From DAHUXT01 sp036273675 (GTDB taxonomy: Bacteria; Chloroflexota; Ktedonobacteria; Ktedonobacterales; JADMIN01): a DNA stretch of 64,000 bases. The position numbers and the translations under genes were made by a program. This document shows positions 16,463 through 25,774 of the stretch, in pieces. The stretch spans positions 1 through 64,000 of the forward strand of contig DASUHD010000060.1 of assembly GCA_036273675.1 (NCBI GenBank), in the 5' to 3' direction. Under the pieces are notes generated by a model, which was not told where the DNA came from, ran no database searches, and worked only from the letters and a program-made list of their open reading frames with translations. Position 1 is the first letter of the stretch; every line of letters starts with the position of its first letter.

Positions 16463-19036
16463 ATGGATACCGATGCGCTGCAATCAGCACAATCCGAGTC
16501 GCTGACGATTCCGCCGAGCCTCCTGCTCGATGCGGGCGCGGAGCGTCTGCGGCAGACCATCGTCGGCTATCTGCCACCCGACGATGTCGCGCACGTCGAG
16601 ACGGCCATCCAGCTAGCGGTCCAGGCGCGGGTGGAGAGCGCCGGAGCGACCGACGAACGGGCGACGGGTGTCTTGCGCCAGGACTTCGCCTATGTGCTGG
16701 CGGTCGCGCAGACACTGGCCGAGGCGCTGCACATCGACGCGATCACGCTGGCGGCGGTGCTGCTCGATGAGGTCGTCGGGGCGCGGCTGGTTGATCCGGG
16801 CGAGGTGCGCGAGCGGCTTGGTGGCGAATTCGGCGAGCAGGTGGCGGAGACCATCGCCAGCCTGGAGCGTTTCGATGCCCTGCAGCGCCCGGCAGTTGCC
16901 CTGCGGCGCAGCGCCCAGAGTAACGCCCAGAGCGGCGGCGAGCCGGACGACGTTTCCCGCGAACGGCGGCGCGGACGGGCGCGCCAACGCCAACAGGACG
17001 CCGACGCCTTGCGCAAGATGTTCGTGGCGATGGCCGAGGACCCGCGCGTCGTCGTCATCAAGATCGCCGATCACCTACGGCAGATGCGCGAGGTGCGGAC
17101 GGCGGCGGACTACTGGCACGCTCAAGCGGCGGCGGGCAACGGGCATGCCCGCGACGGCGAGACCACGCCCTCGTCCGAGGAATCGAAGTCGCCAGCGTAT
17201 CGCCCGGTGTATAGCCTGGACGAGTGCCGCATCATGGCGCAGGAGACCCGCGAGATCTTCGCGCCTCTCGCCGGACGCCTTGGCATGGGGCGTGTCGAGG
17301 GCGAGTTGGAAGACCTGGCGTTCTCGGTGCTTGAGCCCGAGGAGTACGCCTGGTTGCGCGACGCCGTCGCCGAAGAGACCGAGGGCCGCAGCCGCTACGT
17401 GCGCCGGGTGATCGCGATGCTGCGCGAGGAGATGCAGAAGATCGGCATCCCCGCCGAGATATCGGGCCGGGTCAAGCATCTCTATAGCATCTATAAGAAG
17501 GTGCAGCGCACCGGCAGCCACGACCTGTCCTCGCTCTATGACATGCTGGCGTTCCGCATCATTGTCGGCAGCGTCGGCGAGTGCTATCTGGTGCTGGGAC
17601 ATGTTCACGAGCTGTGGCGTCCGAAGGATGGGCGCATCAAAGACTTTATCGCCAGCCCCAAGCCCAATGGCTATCAATCGCTGCACACCACCGTCTTCTG
17701 CCTGGACGACCAGCTGGCCGAGATTCAGATTCGCACGCATGAGATGCATGAGATGGCAGAGTACGGCGTCGCGATGCACTGGTACTACAAGGATATCGGC
17801 GACAGCGCGAAGGCAACGGCGCGGCCACTGCAATCGTGGGTACAACAGGTGAAGGACTGGCAGCAGGAGCTGCAATCGCCCGGCTCGACGGCGACCCAGC
17901 GCGCGCTGGAGGCCGTCAAGGGCGACGTGTTGCGCGAACAGATTTATGTCTTCACGCCCGCTGGCGACGCGCGGGAACTGCCCGCTGGCTCGACACCTCT
18001 CGACTTCGCCTTCCGCGTCCATACTGATTTGGGGCTGCATGTCGCGGGGGTGCGCATCACCTCGGATGATGGCATGGGGCGGCTGAGCAAGAAGCTGGTG
18101 CCGCTGGACTACGTGCTGAAGAACGGCGACGTGATCGAGATTCTCAAGCGCAACGACGCCCATCCCACGCGCGACTGGCTCAAGATCGTGCGCACGAAGG
18201 TCGCCCGCGACCGCATCTTGAAGTATCTCAAGGGCCACGAGCGCGACATCGATCTGCAGATGGGGCGCGAGCGGCTAGATCGCGAGCTGCGGGCGATGGG
18301 CCTGCGCAAGGGACTGGACGACCTGCCCGAAGATGATCTCGAATGGCTGGCCGAGGAGTTGAAGCAGCCAGATATGGAGTCGCTGCTGGTGGCGCTGGGC
18401 GCGGACAAACTGCGGATGGCGCCGGTGCTGGCGAAGCTGCGCGAGCGGCTGCATCCACCAGAGGAGGCGAAGCCAGAGCTGCCACAGACGCTGCCCACGC
18501 GCGAGGCGGAGGTTGAGGTCAGCGTGCAGGGGATGGGCGGCATGATGACGCATCTGGCCACCTGTTGCAGTCCGCTGCCGGGCGATGATCTCTACGGCTT
18601 TGTCACGCGGGGCCGGGGCGTGGTCATCCATCGCGCCGACTGCCCGAACCTGCGGTCGCTGCTGGAGCGCCAGCCGGAGCGGGGCATCGCGGTGAGCTGG
18701 CCGCGGCTCGATGGCGGCGAGACTTTCCGCGCGCCGATCATCGTCGAGGGCGCGGACCGCACGGGGCTGCTGCGCGATGTGACCGGCGTGATCTCAGTGG
18801 CCAAGATCAATATGCTGCGGGTGGAGGTAGTAACTCGCCACCGGCCCGAGCGCGCGGTCATCAACGCCGTCCTCGAAATCCGCCACCCCGAGGAACTGGA
18901 GAACATCCTGCGCGAGATTCGCAATGTCTCCGGCGTGCTCTCCGCCGAGCGGCGCGAGCCAACCGCGAAGAAGGCGTCCGACGCCGCGCCCGCCGGGAGG
19001 CCCGCAAAGCCACCAGCGCGCGGGCGGAAGGGGTAG
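16463..19036 (+). CDS. relA: RelA/SpoT homologue 2, apparently synthetase-only
   Basis: An RSH protein of about 857 residues. The HD domain is degenerate: the HDxxED signature is replaced by LDEVVG (about residues 101-106) and RLHNMR by HLRQMR, with an added Arg/Gln-rich insertion, so hydrolysis should be lost. The synthetase domain is intact: GRVKHLYSIYKKV, LYDMLAFRII with the metal Asp, the loop RIKDFIASPKPNGYQSLH, and AEIQIRTHEMHEMAEYG with the catalytic Glu. TGS (IYVFTPAGDARELPAG), the Cys segment TCCSPLPGDD and ACT follow. It therefore probably makes (p)ppGpp from ATP and GDP/GTP in response to ribosome signals. ATG 16463 follows GGTGGA; the longer frame starts inside that site. Confidence 0.88.
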   Translation: MDTDALQSAQSESLTIPPSLLLDAGAERLRQTIVGYLPPDDVAHVETAIQLAVQARVESAGATDERATGVLRQDFAYVLAVAQTLAEALHIDAITLAAVLLDEVVGARLVDPGEVRERLGGEFGEQVAETIASLERFDALQRPAVALRRSAQSNAQSGGEPDDVSRERRRGRARQRQQDADALRKMFVAMAEDPRVVVIKIADHLRQMREVRTAADYWHAQAAAGNGHARDGETTPSSEESKSPAYRPVYSLDECRIMAQETREIFAPLAGRLGMGRVEGELEDLAFSVLEPEEYAWLRDAVAEETEGRSRYVRRVIAMLREEMQKIGIPAEISGRVKHLYSIYKKVQRTGSHDLSSLYDMLAFRIIVGSVGECYLVLGHVHELWRPKDGRIKDFIASPKPNGYQSLHTTVFCLDDQLAEIQIRTHEMHEMAEYGVAMHWYYKDIGDSAKATARPLQSWVQQVKDWQQELQSPGSTATQRALEAVKGDVLREQIYVFTPAGDARELPAGSTPLDFAFRVHTDLGLHVAGVRITSDDGMGRLSKKLVPLDYVLKNGDVIEILKRNDAHPTRDWLKIVRTKVARDRILKYLKGHERDIDLQMGRERLDRELRAMGLRKGLDDLPEDDLEWLAEELKQPDMESLLVALGADKLRMAPVLAKLRERLHPPEEAKPELPQTLPTREAEVEVSVQGMGGMMTHLATCCSPLPGDDLYGFVTRGRGVVIHRADCPNLRSLLERQPERGIAVSWPRLDGGETFRAPIIVEGADRTGLLRDVTGVISVAKINMLRVEVVTRHRPERAVINAVLEIRHPEELENILREIRNVSGVLSAERREPTAKKASDAAPAGRPAKPPARGRKG

Positions 19037-19132
19037 CCCTCTCCCCCAGTCGTGCTCATACTGCTCAATCGTGCTCAATATCCCACGATGAACACGACTG
19101 AGTGAGTTGAACACGACTGATGGTGGTAGACG

Positions 19133-19169
19133 CACCATCGCTGCCCATCCACACCATCGCTGCCCATCC
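19133..19169 (+). repeat. 18-bp direct repeat
   Basis: CACCATCGCTGCCCATCC occurs at 19133-19150 and again at 19152-19169. Just before it TGAACACGACTGA also occurs twice (19089 and 19109). This is the non-coding space after the second RSH gene. Confidence 0.7.
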
Positions 19170-19237
19170 GATAGGTATAGGCAGACATGATGCTGATGGT
19201 CAAATATGGCGATGCGCCACTGCCCTCTCCCCCAGCC

Positions 19238-19327
19238 CTCCCCTAAAAAGGAGGGGAGCCAGAACCAGACACAGATGCTACAGCGGTCGCCTCAAGGCCC
19301 CTCCCCGCGTCGGGCAGGGGGGAGGGG
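19238..19327. repeat. Paired CCCCTCCC-type hairpins
   Basis: CTCCCCT/AGGGGAG (19238-19258) and CCCCTCCCC/GGGGAGGGG (19298-19327) are two perfect stems one after the other between the convergent RSH and aminopeptidase genes. Similar C/G-rich hairpins occur at 44911 and 55654. They could help end transcription from both sides, though no T-run follows. Confidence 0.6.
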
Positions 19328-19347
19328 AAGAGGGCGGTGGAGAGGGT

Positions 19348-22137
19348 CTACCCCTTCTTCGCGCTCTTGCGGCCCTTCGCCGCCTGGCGCTTGCCCGTGC
19401 CGTCAGCGGCAGAGGCGACGGCGCCGTTCGTGGCGGGCGCGTAGCCATGGCCGTTGCTACTGCCGCCAGACGCCTGGGCCTCCAGCGCCTCCAGTCGTCC
19501 CGTCAACTCGCGGTTGCGCTGGCGTAGCTCCTCCAGGTCTTTGCGCAGTTGGCGGGTCTCATCGCCCGCCGCGCGTCCCTGTTGCAGCGTGCGAATCGCC
19601 ATCCGCGCGCCACGGACCGCCCGCTCCTCGGGGCTGCGGTCCACCAGCCGTTGGAGCGCCGGAATCGCCCGCTGATCGCCCCAGGCCGCCAGCGCCGCGA
19701 TCGCCTGGAAGACCGCCAGCTCCCACGGATCGTCGAGCGTCGCGATCAACGCATCCACCGCGCGCACCTGTGCCTCGCCCTCGATCCGCCGCGTCGTCGC
19801 CAGAATCCGCAGCCCGTTCGCGGCGAACATCCGCGCATCCTGCGGCTTCGAGAGATCGAGCCAGCTCGTCAGCGTCTCCACACAGCGCGGATCGCCTAGC
19901 GCGCCCAGCCCGGCGAAGACGCCCGCGCGAATCGTCTCATTCCAGGAGCCACGGTCGAGCAGTGGTACCAGCCGCGTATAGGCGTCGGCAACGTTCGTCT
20001 TGCCCAGCGCGGTCGCAGCAGCCGCCTCCACAAAGTAGCTTGGCTCACCCTTGTCCAGCAGCACGGTCAGCGTATCCGCCGCCCGCACCGCCAGCGCCGC
20101 CTGCTCCGGCGCGTGGAAGACGCCCAGCGTCGCTACGATGGCCCGCCGCGCCTTCGGCTCATCCACCTGCTCCAGTGCGTCAATCAGCGCGTTGAGCGCG
20201 CGCTCGTTGCGTTGCTGCGAGATCGCCTCGGCAATCGCCCCGCGCACCGACCAGAACGACTCCTCGATCAGCTGTGTCTCCAGCGCTGTGATGCTCTGCG
20301 GATCGGCCAGCTTCCCCAGCGCCTCCGCCGCCTCGATCCGCCCCAGCACGTCAGGATCGCGCGCCAGTTGGTAGCGCAGCATCTCGGCGGGCCGCTCGAA
20401 GTCCAGCGTCTTGATGAGCCAGCCACCCTGGTCGAAGCGCACCGAGAAGGGCCGCCGTGGCAGCGGGAAGTAGAAGGTCTGCTCCGCGCTATCCACCTGG
20501 ACGCGGAACGTCGTCAGCGTCGCCTTCGCTTTGGGGTCGTCGCCGCGCGTGCCGTCCTTATCGGGGACCATAAAGGCGATATCCACAGGCGTGACGAAGA
20601 TCGGCGTCTGCTCGGTCACCTCCTGCGTCTGGCGCACCGTCAGCCGCGCCAGCTTGTGGTCGTCGTCCCAGGAGTAGCGCACGTTGAACTCGGGATGTCC
20701 CGCCTTGTAGAGCCATTGCTCGAAGAAGCGCGCCAGGCTGCGCCCGGTGGCCTCCTCGAAGGCGCGCTCCAGATCGGCGGTGATGACCTCGCGCCACTGG
20801 TTGCGCCGCGTATATAGCTGGACGCCGCGCCAGAACGGCTCCTCGCCGACGACGAACCGCAGCATGTTGAGCGTCAGCGCGCCCTTCTCGTAGACGTGGC
20901 GGTCGAAAAGCTCGTTGCCGTTCTTGCGATAGACGTTGTAGACGATGGGACGCCGCCCGCGCGCGTCAGCCTCCAGATACGCCTGGAGATAGTCGCGCAT
21001 CTCGGTGCGGAACTCATCCACGCCATCCGAGTGCTCGCGCCAGGTCGCCTCGTAGAAGTCCGCCGAGGACTCCTTGAGCCACGTGTGCGCCCAGTCACGC
21101 ACCGCCAGCATGTCGCCATGCCACTGATGCACCAGCTCGTGCGCGACCACCGGCTCCGGCGTGAAGTCGAGGATGGCGCGCGCGTCAGGCAGCAGCCGGT
21201 AGCTGTGGGTTGTAGCGCTGGCGTTCTCCATCGCGCCGGTAAACTGCTCGGCGACGATCTGCGCGTACTTTTCATAGGGATAGTCCACGCCGAAGCGCTC
21301 GGAGAAATACTCGATCATCGCGGGCGTCTTATCGAACATGAAGTGGCCGTCGGCCTCGCGCCCCTTCGGCACGTAGTAGTTGACCGGGATATCGCGCCAG
21401 GAGTCCTTCAGTTCGCTGAACTCGCCCGCCACCAGCGTGATCAGATAGGCGGGGTACGGCTCTTCCATGCGCCACGACCACGAATTACGGCCAGCGCTCG
21501 TCTCGCTGACGCCTTCGAGCTTGCCATTGGAGAGCACAAAGAAGCCCGCGGGGACGGTCGCACGGAGTGAGGTGGTGGCGCGGTCGTTGGGGAAGTCGTG
21601 GCAGGGGAACCAGAAATGGTGGTATTCGGTCTCGCCCTGCGTCCACGCCTGCACCGGTAGCTCCGGGTCACCCGCCGTCGGCTTGACGAAGACTAGGCCG
21701 GTGCGCGGGTGCGCGCTATAGCGGACCGCGACGCCGAACTCCTCGCCGTGATGGTAGGTGCGATTGAGAGCGATGTGCAGCTTCTCGCCCTCGCTCCAGA
21801 AGCGCAACGGCGTCTTCTTGCCCGCCATCGTCACCACTTCGATCTCCAGGTCGGCGGCGTCGAGGGTGATCTCGCTCACCTCCTCGAAGAGCGCCACGAA
21901 GCTGGTCGTCACCGTGCCAGCGACGCGCTCCTCGTCGAAGTCGAGCGTCACGTCGAGGTCGATGTGGCGCACGTCCGCCTTGCGGTCGGGCGCGTAGCGT
22001 GCTACATCGCCCGGCAGTGAAAAACTCGGCGTGCCATTGGCATTGCCGCCCAGCTCACCCATCTCGCCGCTCTCCAGCCCAAGCCCGATGGCGCCGAACA
22101 GACGCCGTGTCATATTGCCATAGCCACAGGAATACAC
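19348..22137 (-). CDS. M1-family zinc aminopeptidase with HEAT-like C-terminal domain
   Basis: A 929-residue enzyme that removes N-terminal residues from peptides. It has the substrate-anchoring GAMEN motif (FTGAMENAS) and the zinc site HELVHQWHGD with the third ligand in WLKESSADF, an unusual form of the common WLNEGFA. After the catalytic and beta domains, about residues 560-860 form repeated helical units of the PBS-lyase/HEAT type, and the end carries a short coiled coil (QLRKDLEELRQRNREL) and a Lys/Gly-rich tail. No signal peptide is evident, so probably cytosolic. GTG start with GGGAGGG five bases before. Confidence 0.93.
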   Translation of the reverse strand: MYSCGYGNMTRRLFGAIGLGLESGEMGELGGNANGTPSFSLPGDVARYAPDRKADVRHIDLDVTLDFDEERVAGTVTTSFVALFEEVSEITLDAADLEIEVVTMAGKKTPLRFWSEGEKLHIALNRTYHHGEEFGVAVRYSAHPRTGLVFVKPTAGDPELPVQAWTQGETEYHHFWFPCHDFPNDRATTSLRATVPAGFFVLSNGKLEGVSETSAGRNSWSWRMEEPYPAYLITLVAGEFSELKDSWRDIPVNYYVPKGREADGHFMFDKTPAMIEYFSERFGVDYPYEKYAQIVAEQFTGAMENASATTHSYRLLPDARAILDFTPEPVVAHELVHQWHGDMLAVRDWAHTWLKESSADFYEATWREHSDGVDEFRTEMRDYLQAYLEADARGRRPIVYNVYRKNGNELFDRHVYEKGALTLNMLRFVVGEEPFWRGVQLYTRRNQWREVITADLERAFEEATGRSLARFFEQWLYKAGHPEFNVRYSWDDDHKLARLTVRQTQEVTEQTPIFVTPVDIAFMVPDKDGTRGDDPKAKATLTTFRVQVDSAEQTFYFPLPRRPFSVRFDQGGWLIKTLDFERPAEMLRYQLARDPDVLGRIEAAEALGKLADPQSITALETQLIEESFWSVRGAIAEAISQQRNERALNALIDALEQVDEPKARRAIVATLGVFHAPEQAALAVRAADTLTVLLDKGEPSYFVEAAAATALGKTNVADAYTRLVPLLDRGSWNETIRAGVFAGLGALGDPRCVETLTSWLDLSKPQDARMFAANGLRILATTRRIEGEAQVRAVDALIATLDDPWELAVFQAIAALAAWGDQRAIPALQRLVDRSPEERAVRGARMAIRTLQQGRAAGDETRQLRKDLEELRQRNRELTGRLEALEAQASGGSSNGHGYAPATNGAVASAADGTGKRQAAKGRKSAKKG

Positions 22138-22379
22138 GAGACCCTCCCTGCTTTCTCCTGCTCTCTGCCGAGAACACCGCGCTGTTGTAGCACCTCAGTT
22201 TGACGGCGGTCTAACTATGAACTTTACCGCGCTACCCCTGGCTGGTCAACCGCGTCTGGCGGGATTTCTGCCTGGTTTCGCCATGACCTATGCTCACAGC
22301 ATGCGTCGCGCTGATGCCCATAGATAGCCTGTTGCCTAAGGGAAATGGCGCATTGCGATATACCTGCTTGCCACCGGTA

Positions 22380-22388
22380 TGTTACAAT
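22380..22388 (+). promoter_or_regulatory. Possible extended -10 promoter for fabH
   Basis: TGTTACAAT fits an extended -10 about 170 bp before fabH; the -35 is poor. Nothing else is seen in the 424 bases between the divergent aminopeptidase and fabH genes. Confidence 0.3.
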
Positions 22389-22561
22389 GGCCGCGATAGC
22401 AATGTAGCCTGAGCAGGCCCGCCCAGCGCCGTGAGCAGGTCGCTTCATCAGCCAGGCGCCATTCTCTTTATCCGGTGTGGCGCACGCTGGCGTTCTGAAC
22501 GGTTTTCCCGAAATCATCGGCTATTATCAGCACATGACAGGTATGACGAAAGAGGAGTAGC

Positions 22562-23623
22562 ATGGGCCACTATAGCGCCATCACTGGCTGGGGCATGAAG
22601 GTACCGGAGCGCGTGCTCACCAATGCCGACTTCGAGCGCATCGTAGACACCTCGGATGAGTGGATCACCTCGCGCACAGGCATCAAGCAGCGCCACATGG
22701 TCTCGCCGGGCGAGAAAGCGTCCACCCTCTCGATTGCGGCTGCCCACCAGGCTCTTGAGCGCGCTGGCCTCGAAGGCAAAGACCTCGACCTCATCATCGT
22801 GGCGACGGTCTGCCCGGATTACCGCTTCCCCTCGACGGCGAACCTCGTGCAGCACGCGCTTGGCGCCCAGTGCGGCGCGTTCGACATGCAGGCGGCGTGC
22901 AGCGGCTTCCTCTATGCCGTCTCGGTGGCCCACCAGTTTATTGCCAATGGTTCCGCGAAACACGCGCTGGTAATCGGCGTTGAGGTGCTTTCGCAGGTGG
23001 TGGATTTCAAGGACCGCTCGACCTGCGTGCTCTTCGGCGATGGCGCGGGGGCGATTGTGCTGAGCGCCAGCGACGAGCCAGGCGGCCTGCTCGGCTTCAC
23101 CATCGGCAGCGACGGCGCGCGGCCCGAGCTGCTCTGGATTCCGACCGGCGGCTCAGCGGAGCCTGCCACTGAGGAGACGATCCGCGAGCGCCGCAACTAC
23201 GTCCAGATGAACGGGTCGGAGGTCTTCAAGTTCGCCACGCGCATCATGGGTACGGCGATGGAGGAGGCGCTAGCTAACGCGGGCATGACCGCCGCCGATA
23301 TGGACCTCTTCATCCCCCATCAGGCCAACCTCCGCATCATCGAGGCAGCCTCAAAGCGGCTGAATCTGCCGAGCGAGAAAGTCTTCGTCAACATCGAGAA
23401 GTACGGCAACACCTCCGCCGCCGCAATCCCGATAGCGCTCTGCGAAGCGATTGACCAGGGCCGCGTCTTCCCCGGCGCGCACCTGGGCATGGTGGCCTTC
23501 GGCGCTGGCCTCACCTGGGCCGCCGCCGTCGTAAAGTGGACGGCGCCTATACCTACCATTGAACAGGTACGCGAGAGTTTGCCTGAACAGGATGCCGAAC
23601 CAGCGCACGCTGGACGTGTGTAA
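22562..23623 (+). CDS. fabH: Beta-ketoacyl-ACP synthase III
   Basis: Starts fatty acid synthesis by condensing acyl-CoA with malonyl-ACP. The catalytic triad is present: Cys in AACSGFLYA (about residue 120), His in PHQANLRII and Asn in KYGNTSAAA. DTSDEWITSRTGIKQR is the family N-terminal signature. Length 353, slightly over the usual 310-335 because of a polar C-terminal tail. AAAGAGGAG lies four bases before the ATG. It stands alone here, without the fab cluster, so an involvement in a special acyl primer or secondary product cannot be excluded. Confidence 0.95.
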   Translation: MGHYSAITGWGMKVPERVLTNADFERIVDTSDEWITSRTGIKQRHMVSPGEKASTLSIAAAHQALERAGLEGKDLDLIIVATVCPDYRFPSTANLVQHALGAQCGAFDMQAACSGFLYAVSVAHQFIANGSAKHALVIGVEVLSQVVDFKDRSTCVLFGDGAGAIVLSASDEPGGLLGFTIGSDGARPELLWIPTGGSAEPATEETIRERRNYVQMNGSEVFKFATRIMGTAMEEALANAGMTAADMDLFIPHQANLRIIEAASKRLNLPSEKVFVNIEKYGNTSAAAIPIALCEAIDQGRVFPGAHLGMVAFGAGLTWAAAVVKWTAPIPTIEQVRESLPEQDAEPAHAGRV

Positions 23624-23649
23624 CGCACCTATTTTACATAATTTGACAT

Positions 23650-23681
23650 GCCCCCCGCCCGATGTTATCAGGGCCGGGGGC
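23650..23681 (+). terminator. Probable fabH terminator hairpin
   Basis: GCCCCCCGCCC and GGGCCGGGGGC pair over a 10-base loop with one mismatch, 27 bases after the fabH stop, followed by TATTTGT. Confidence 0.5.
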
Positions 23682-23772
23682 TATTTGTGGCTTTCCAGGC
23701 GACACTCGCGCACGTTTCGCCCACTTTTGACTCGTTTTCACCTTGGTTCGGATTGACGCACCAAATTAACGA

Positions 23773-24000
23773 TTACGCTTTTGTTGGCAGGTTAGGCCTA
23801 CGCTTCCGAAACGTGAACAGCAACAATACGATGACTGCGCCAACGGTGAGGATAGCGATCCCAAAGGCGAACAGATAGTTGTGCTGTGCGAGACCAGCGC
23901 CGAACATGGCAAACCCAGCACCCGCGATGATGATTGCATAGTACAGCCTCCACAACTCGCTGTACCAGCGCACGTAACGCCTACGCTGATTGCTTGTCAT
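23773..24000 (-). CDS. Small membrane protein with two helices
   Basis: A 75-residue protein with a basic start, two hydrophobic helices (about 19-38 and 44-62) and a basic tail (FRKRRPNLPTKA). I recognise no family. Hairpin topology with both ends inside is expected from the positive charges. The neighbourhood (secreted proteins, lower GC) suggests an accessory region. Confidence 0.6.
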   Translation of the reverse strand: MTSNQRRRYVRWYSELWRLYYAIIIAGAGFAMFGAGLAQHNYLFAFGIAILTVGAVIVLLLFTFRKRRPNLPTKA

Positions 24001-24205
24001 GCAAATTCTTTTCCTTTCAAGTCACTTTCGGCGCTGCTGTTTCGAGGTATTCTGCCACCATACTAGCGGTTCAGACATGTGCGGTCAACCATTAGTTCCT
24101 TCTAAAGTCACCCCGCCCTCGGCTGCCCTCCGATTGACGCATTAGCCAATGAGGCGTAGAGTAACGCTGCTAGACGGAACGCTCGCACAAGAGAGAAGGT
24201 TGGCC

Positions 24206-24919
24206 ATGAACCAGTACGTTAGGTGGCGGCGAGATATGCGGAGCGCATCCATCGGACTCATGTTCATCTCATTGCTACTCATATGCAGCCTCTCGGCCTG
24301 CGCCGATGCCGGAGGGACAACGGTTTCGGCTTCAGGCGCTACACCACCAGCCACCGCCTCTACGCCGACAGCGACTCCACTTGGGGGAATCATCCCGCAG
24401 ACATCCGCAGTCCTCGGCGGCAGTGTGTTTGCCTTTGATAAGAAGTTCGGAGCCAACAACTGCTGCTTTGAGAACGGCTGGACGTACCAAGGGCCATACG
24501 GCAAGATGTGGACAGGAGTGTACACGGGTGGTCCTGACAGTATGACCACGATGGACGAGAGTTCCACACAGCGGGTGGTGGGCGTTGAGGACGGTGGGGC
24601 GATGTATGCTGAAATGAGTTGGAAATTAACCCAGGCTCAAAGCATTTGTGGCAGCTTCCTCCCGCCGGATGCTAAATACCACAACACGACGTTCGTGTTG
24701 TACGACGCGGTGAACGTGACGGGCATTGAGGCCCACTACACCAGCGTCAGTCTGGCCAATACACTGCCTGCCACTGCTTTCACCGACGCAAAGGGGCAAC
24801 TTGTGCCACAGGGAACGTTCTCCATCTACTACGAGTATAGTTTCAACGGCCCCAACCACAACAGCATTAACAGGTGTACGATGGGTACCGATGAACAGTG
24901 GGTAGAGCATCAGCCGTAA
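24206..24919 (+). CDS. Lipoprotein with an unrecognised Cys-containing domain (domain copy A)
   Basis: About 237 residues. A signal peptide with lipobox LSAC (about residue 31) is followed by a Thr/Ala/Pro linker, then a domain from LGGSVFAFDKKFG to GTDEQW. This domain recurs in the frameshifted gene at 25775: shared landmarks are CC at the start, GPYG-W-GVYTG, QRVVG, AQ-ICG-FLPPDA-Y, YTSVSLANT and a final C--GTDEQW. Start moved to ATG 24206, which has AGAAGG six bases before it, from ATG 24149. The domain is exported and probably disulfide-bonded. No known family was recognised; function unknown. Confidence 0.75.
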   Translation: MNQYVRWRRDMRSASIGLMFISLLLICSLSACADAGGTTVSASGATPPATASTPTATPLGGIIPQTSAVLGGSVFAFDKKFGANNCCFENGWTYQGPYGKMWTGVYTGGPDSMTTMDESSTQRVVGVEDGGAMYAEMSWKLTQAQSICGSFLPPDAKYHNTTFVLYDAVNVTGIEAHYTSVSLANTLPATAFTDAKGQLVPQGTFSIYYEYSFNGPNHNSINRCTMGTDEQWVEHQP

Positions 24920-24943
24920 CGACATTACCACGAAGTGAGTCGA

Positions 24944-25564
24944 ATGAGGGAGGAGAGCCAGAAGGCCGCGTTGTGGGCGCACCGTCGCCTCGTACTCAGC
25001 CTCGTCCTCTGCCTGGCCATGGTACTCGTTGCGGCTGTGGCGCTGCGCATGTATGGACCAGGGGACGTGCAGGATCTGCTGGGTCTCAGCCGGATCGCGT
25101 CTCCCACAGCCTCCCCTACTCCTGCACCCCACCAGGTATATGCCTTCAGCTTCGACTTCCTGCCTCACGACTCGGCCGATCCGATGCTGCTGCATGTAGG
25201 CCAACCGGTCACCTTCCAATGGACCCCGGGTCCCTACTTCTCGGCAGGAGATGCGTCTCCAGCGAACAGACCGTTTCCGGTTCACTGCACGCTGGCGCTC
25301 TATGGTCCCTACCCATCATTGGCTGCGCTCACCAAGGCGACGGATGCGGCGGCTGCCAGCGGGGATGGGATTGCGCCACCTGGCACGCCTGCCTTCACTA
25401 CCTCACCACCTAATATCACTGATTGGGACTCGAAGCCTCATCAGATCGAGCTTGTGCTGCCCGCGACGCTCCATGCTGGGTATTATCAGGCAGACAGTGA
25501 ATGCCTATATGATCGCGACCAGGGCAGCTCTGGAACAGGCATCCCCATACAAATTGGCGTCTGA
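24944..25564 (+). CDS. Membrane-anchored extracellular protein of unknown function
   Basis: About 206 residues: a basic cytosolic start, one membrane helix (about residues 14-36), a Pro/Thr/Ser linker and an outer domain of about 140 residues with a likely beta-sandwich pattern (VGQPVTFQW, HQIELVLPATLHAGYY) and a late SECLYD. Unlike its neighbours it lacks the GGSVFAFD domain. It starts 24 bases after the lipoprotein gene and points the same way, so the three genes may be one operon. ATG 24944 is chosen over GTG 24935, though the ribosome site is weak for both. Confidence 0.65.
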   Translation: MREESQKAALWAHRRLVLSLVLCLAMVLVAAVALRMYGPGDVQDLLGLSRIASPTASPTPAPHQVYAFSFDFLPHDSADPMLLHVGQPVTFQWTPGPYFSAGDASPANRPFPVHCTLALYGPYPSLAALTKATDAAAASGDGIAPPGTPAFTTSPPNITDWDSKPHQIELVLPATLHAGYYQADSECLYDRDQGSSGTGIPIQIGV

Positions 25565-25774
25565 TGCGCGTGCACACCCACACAGGTGGTGCGGACACGC
25601 TTGCCATCGGGCTGCCCGCGCGCCCGCGAGAGATATCATGCCAAGCGGACGTAGGACGACGTAGGAGCGGCATTGCTTCATACTGGCGAAGCCGAAGAAA
25701 TGGTCAGGGGGTGACAAACGGCCACGACGACGCCTCCATTCTCCCGCAGAGTCCAACAGATTTTCCCTCACTGG

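Noticed and set aside
17075..18238. Long open frame of 387 codons on the minus strand
   Set aside because: It lies wholly opposite the well-supported second RSH gene, has no domain sense and is typical of antisense frames in GC-rich coding DNA.
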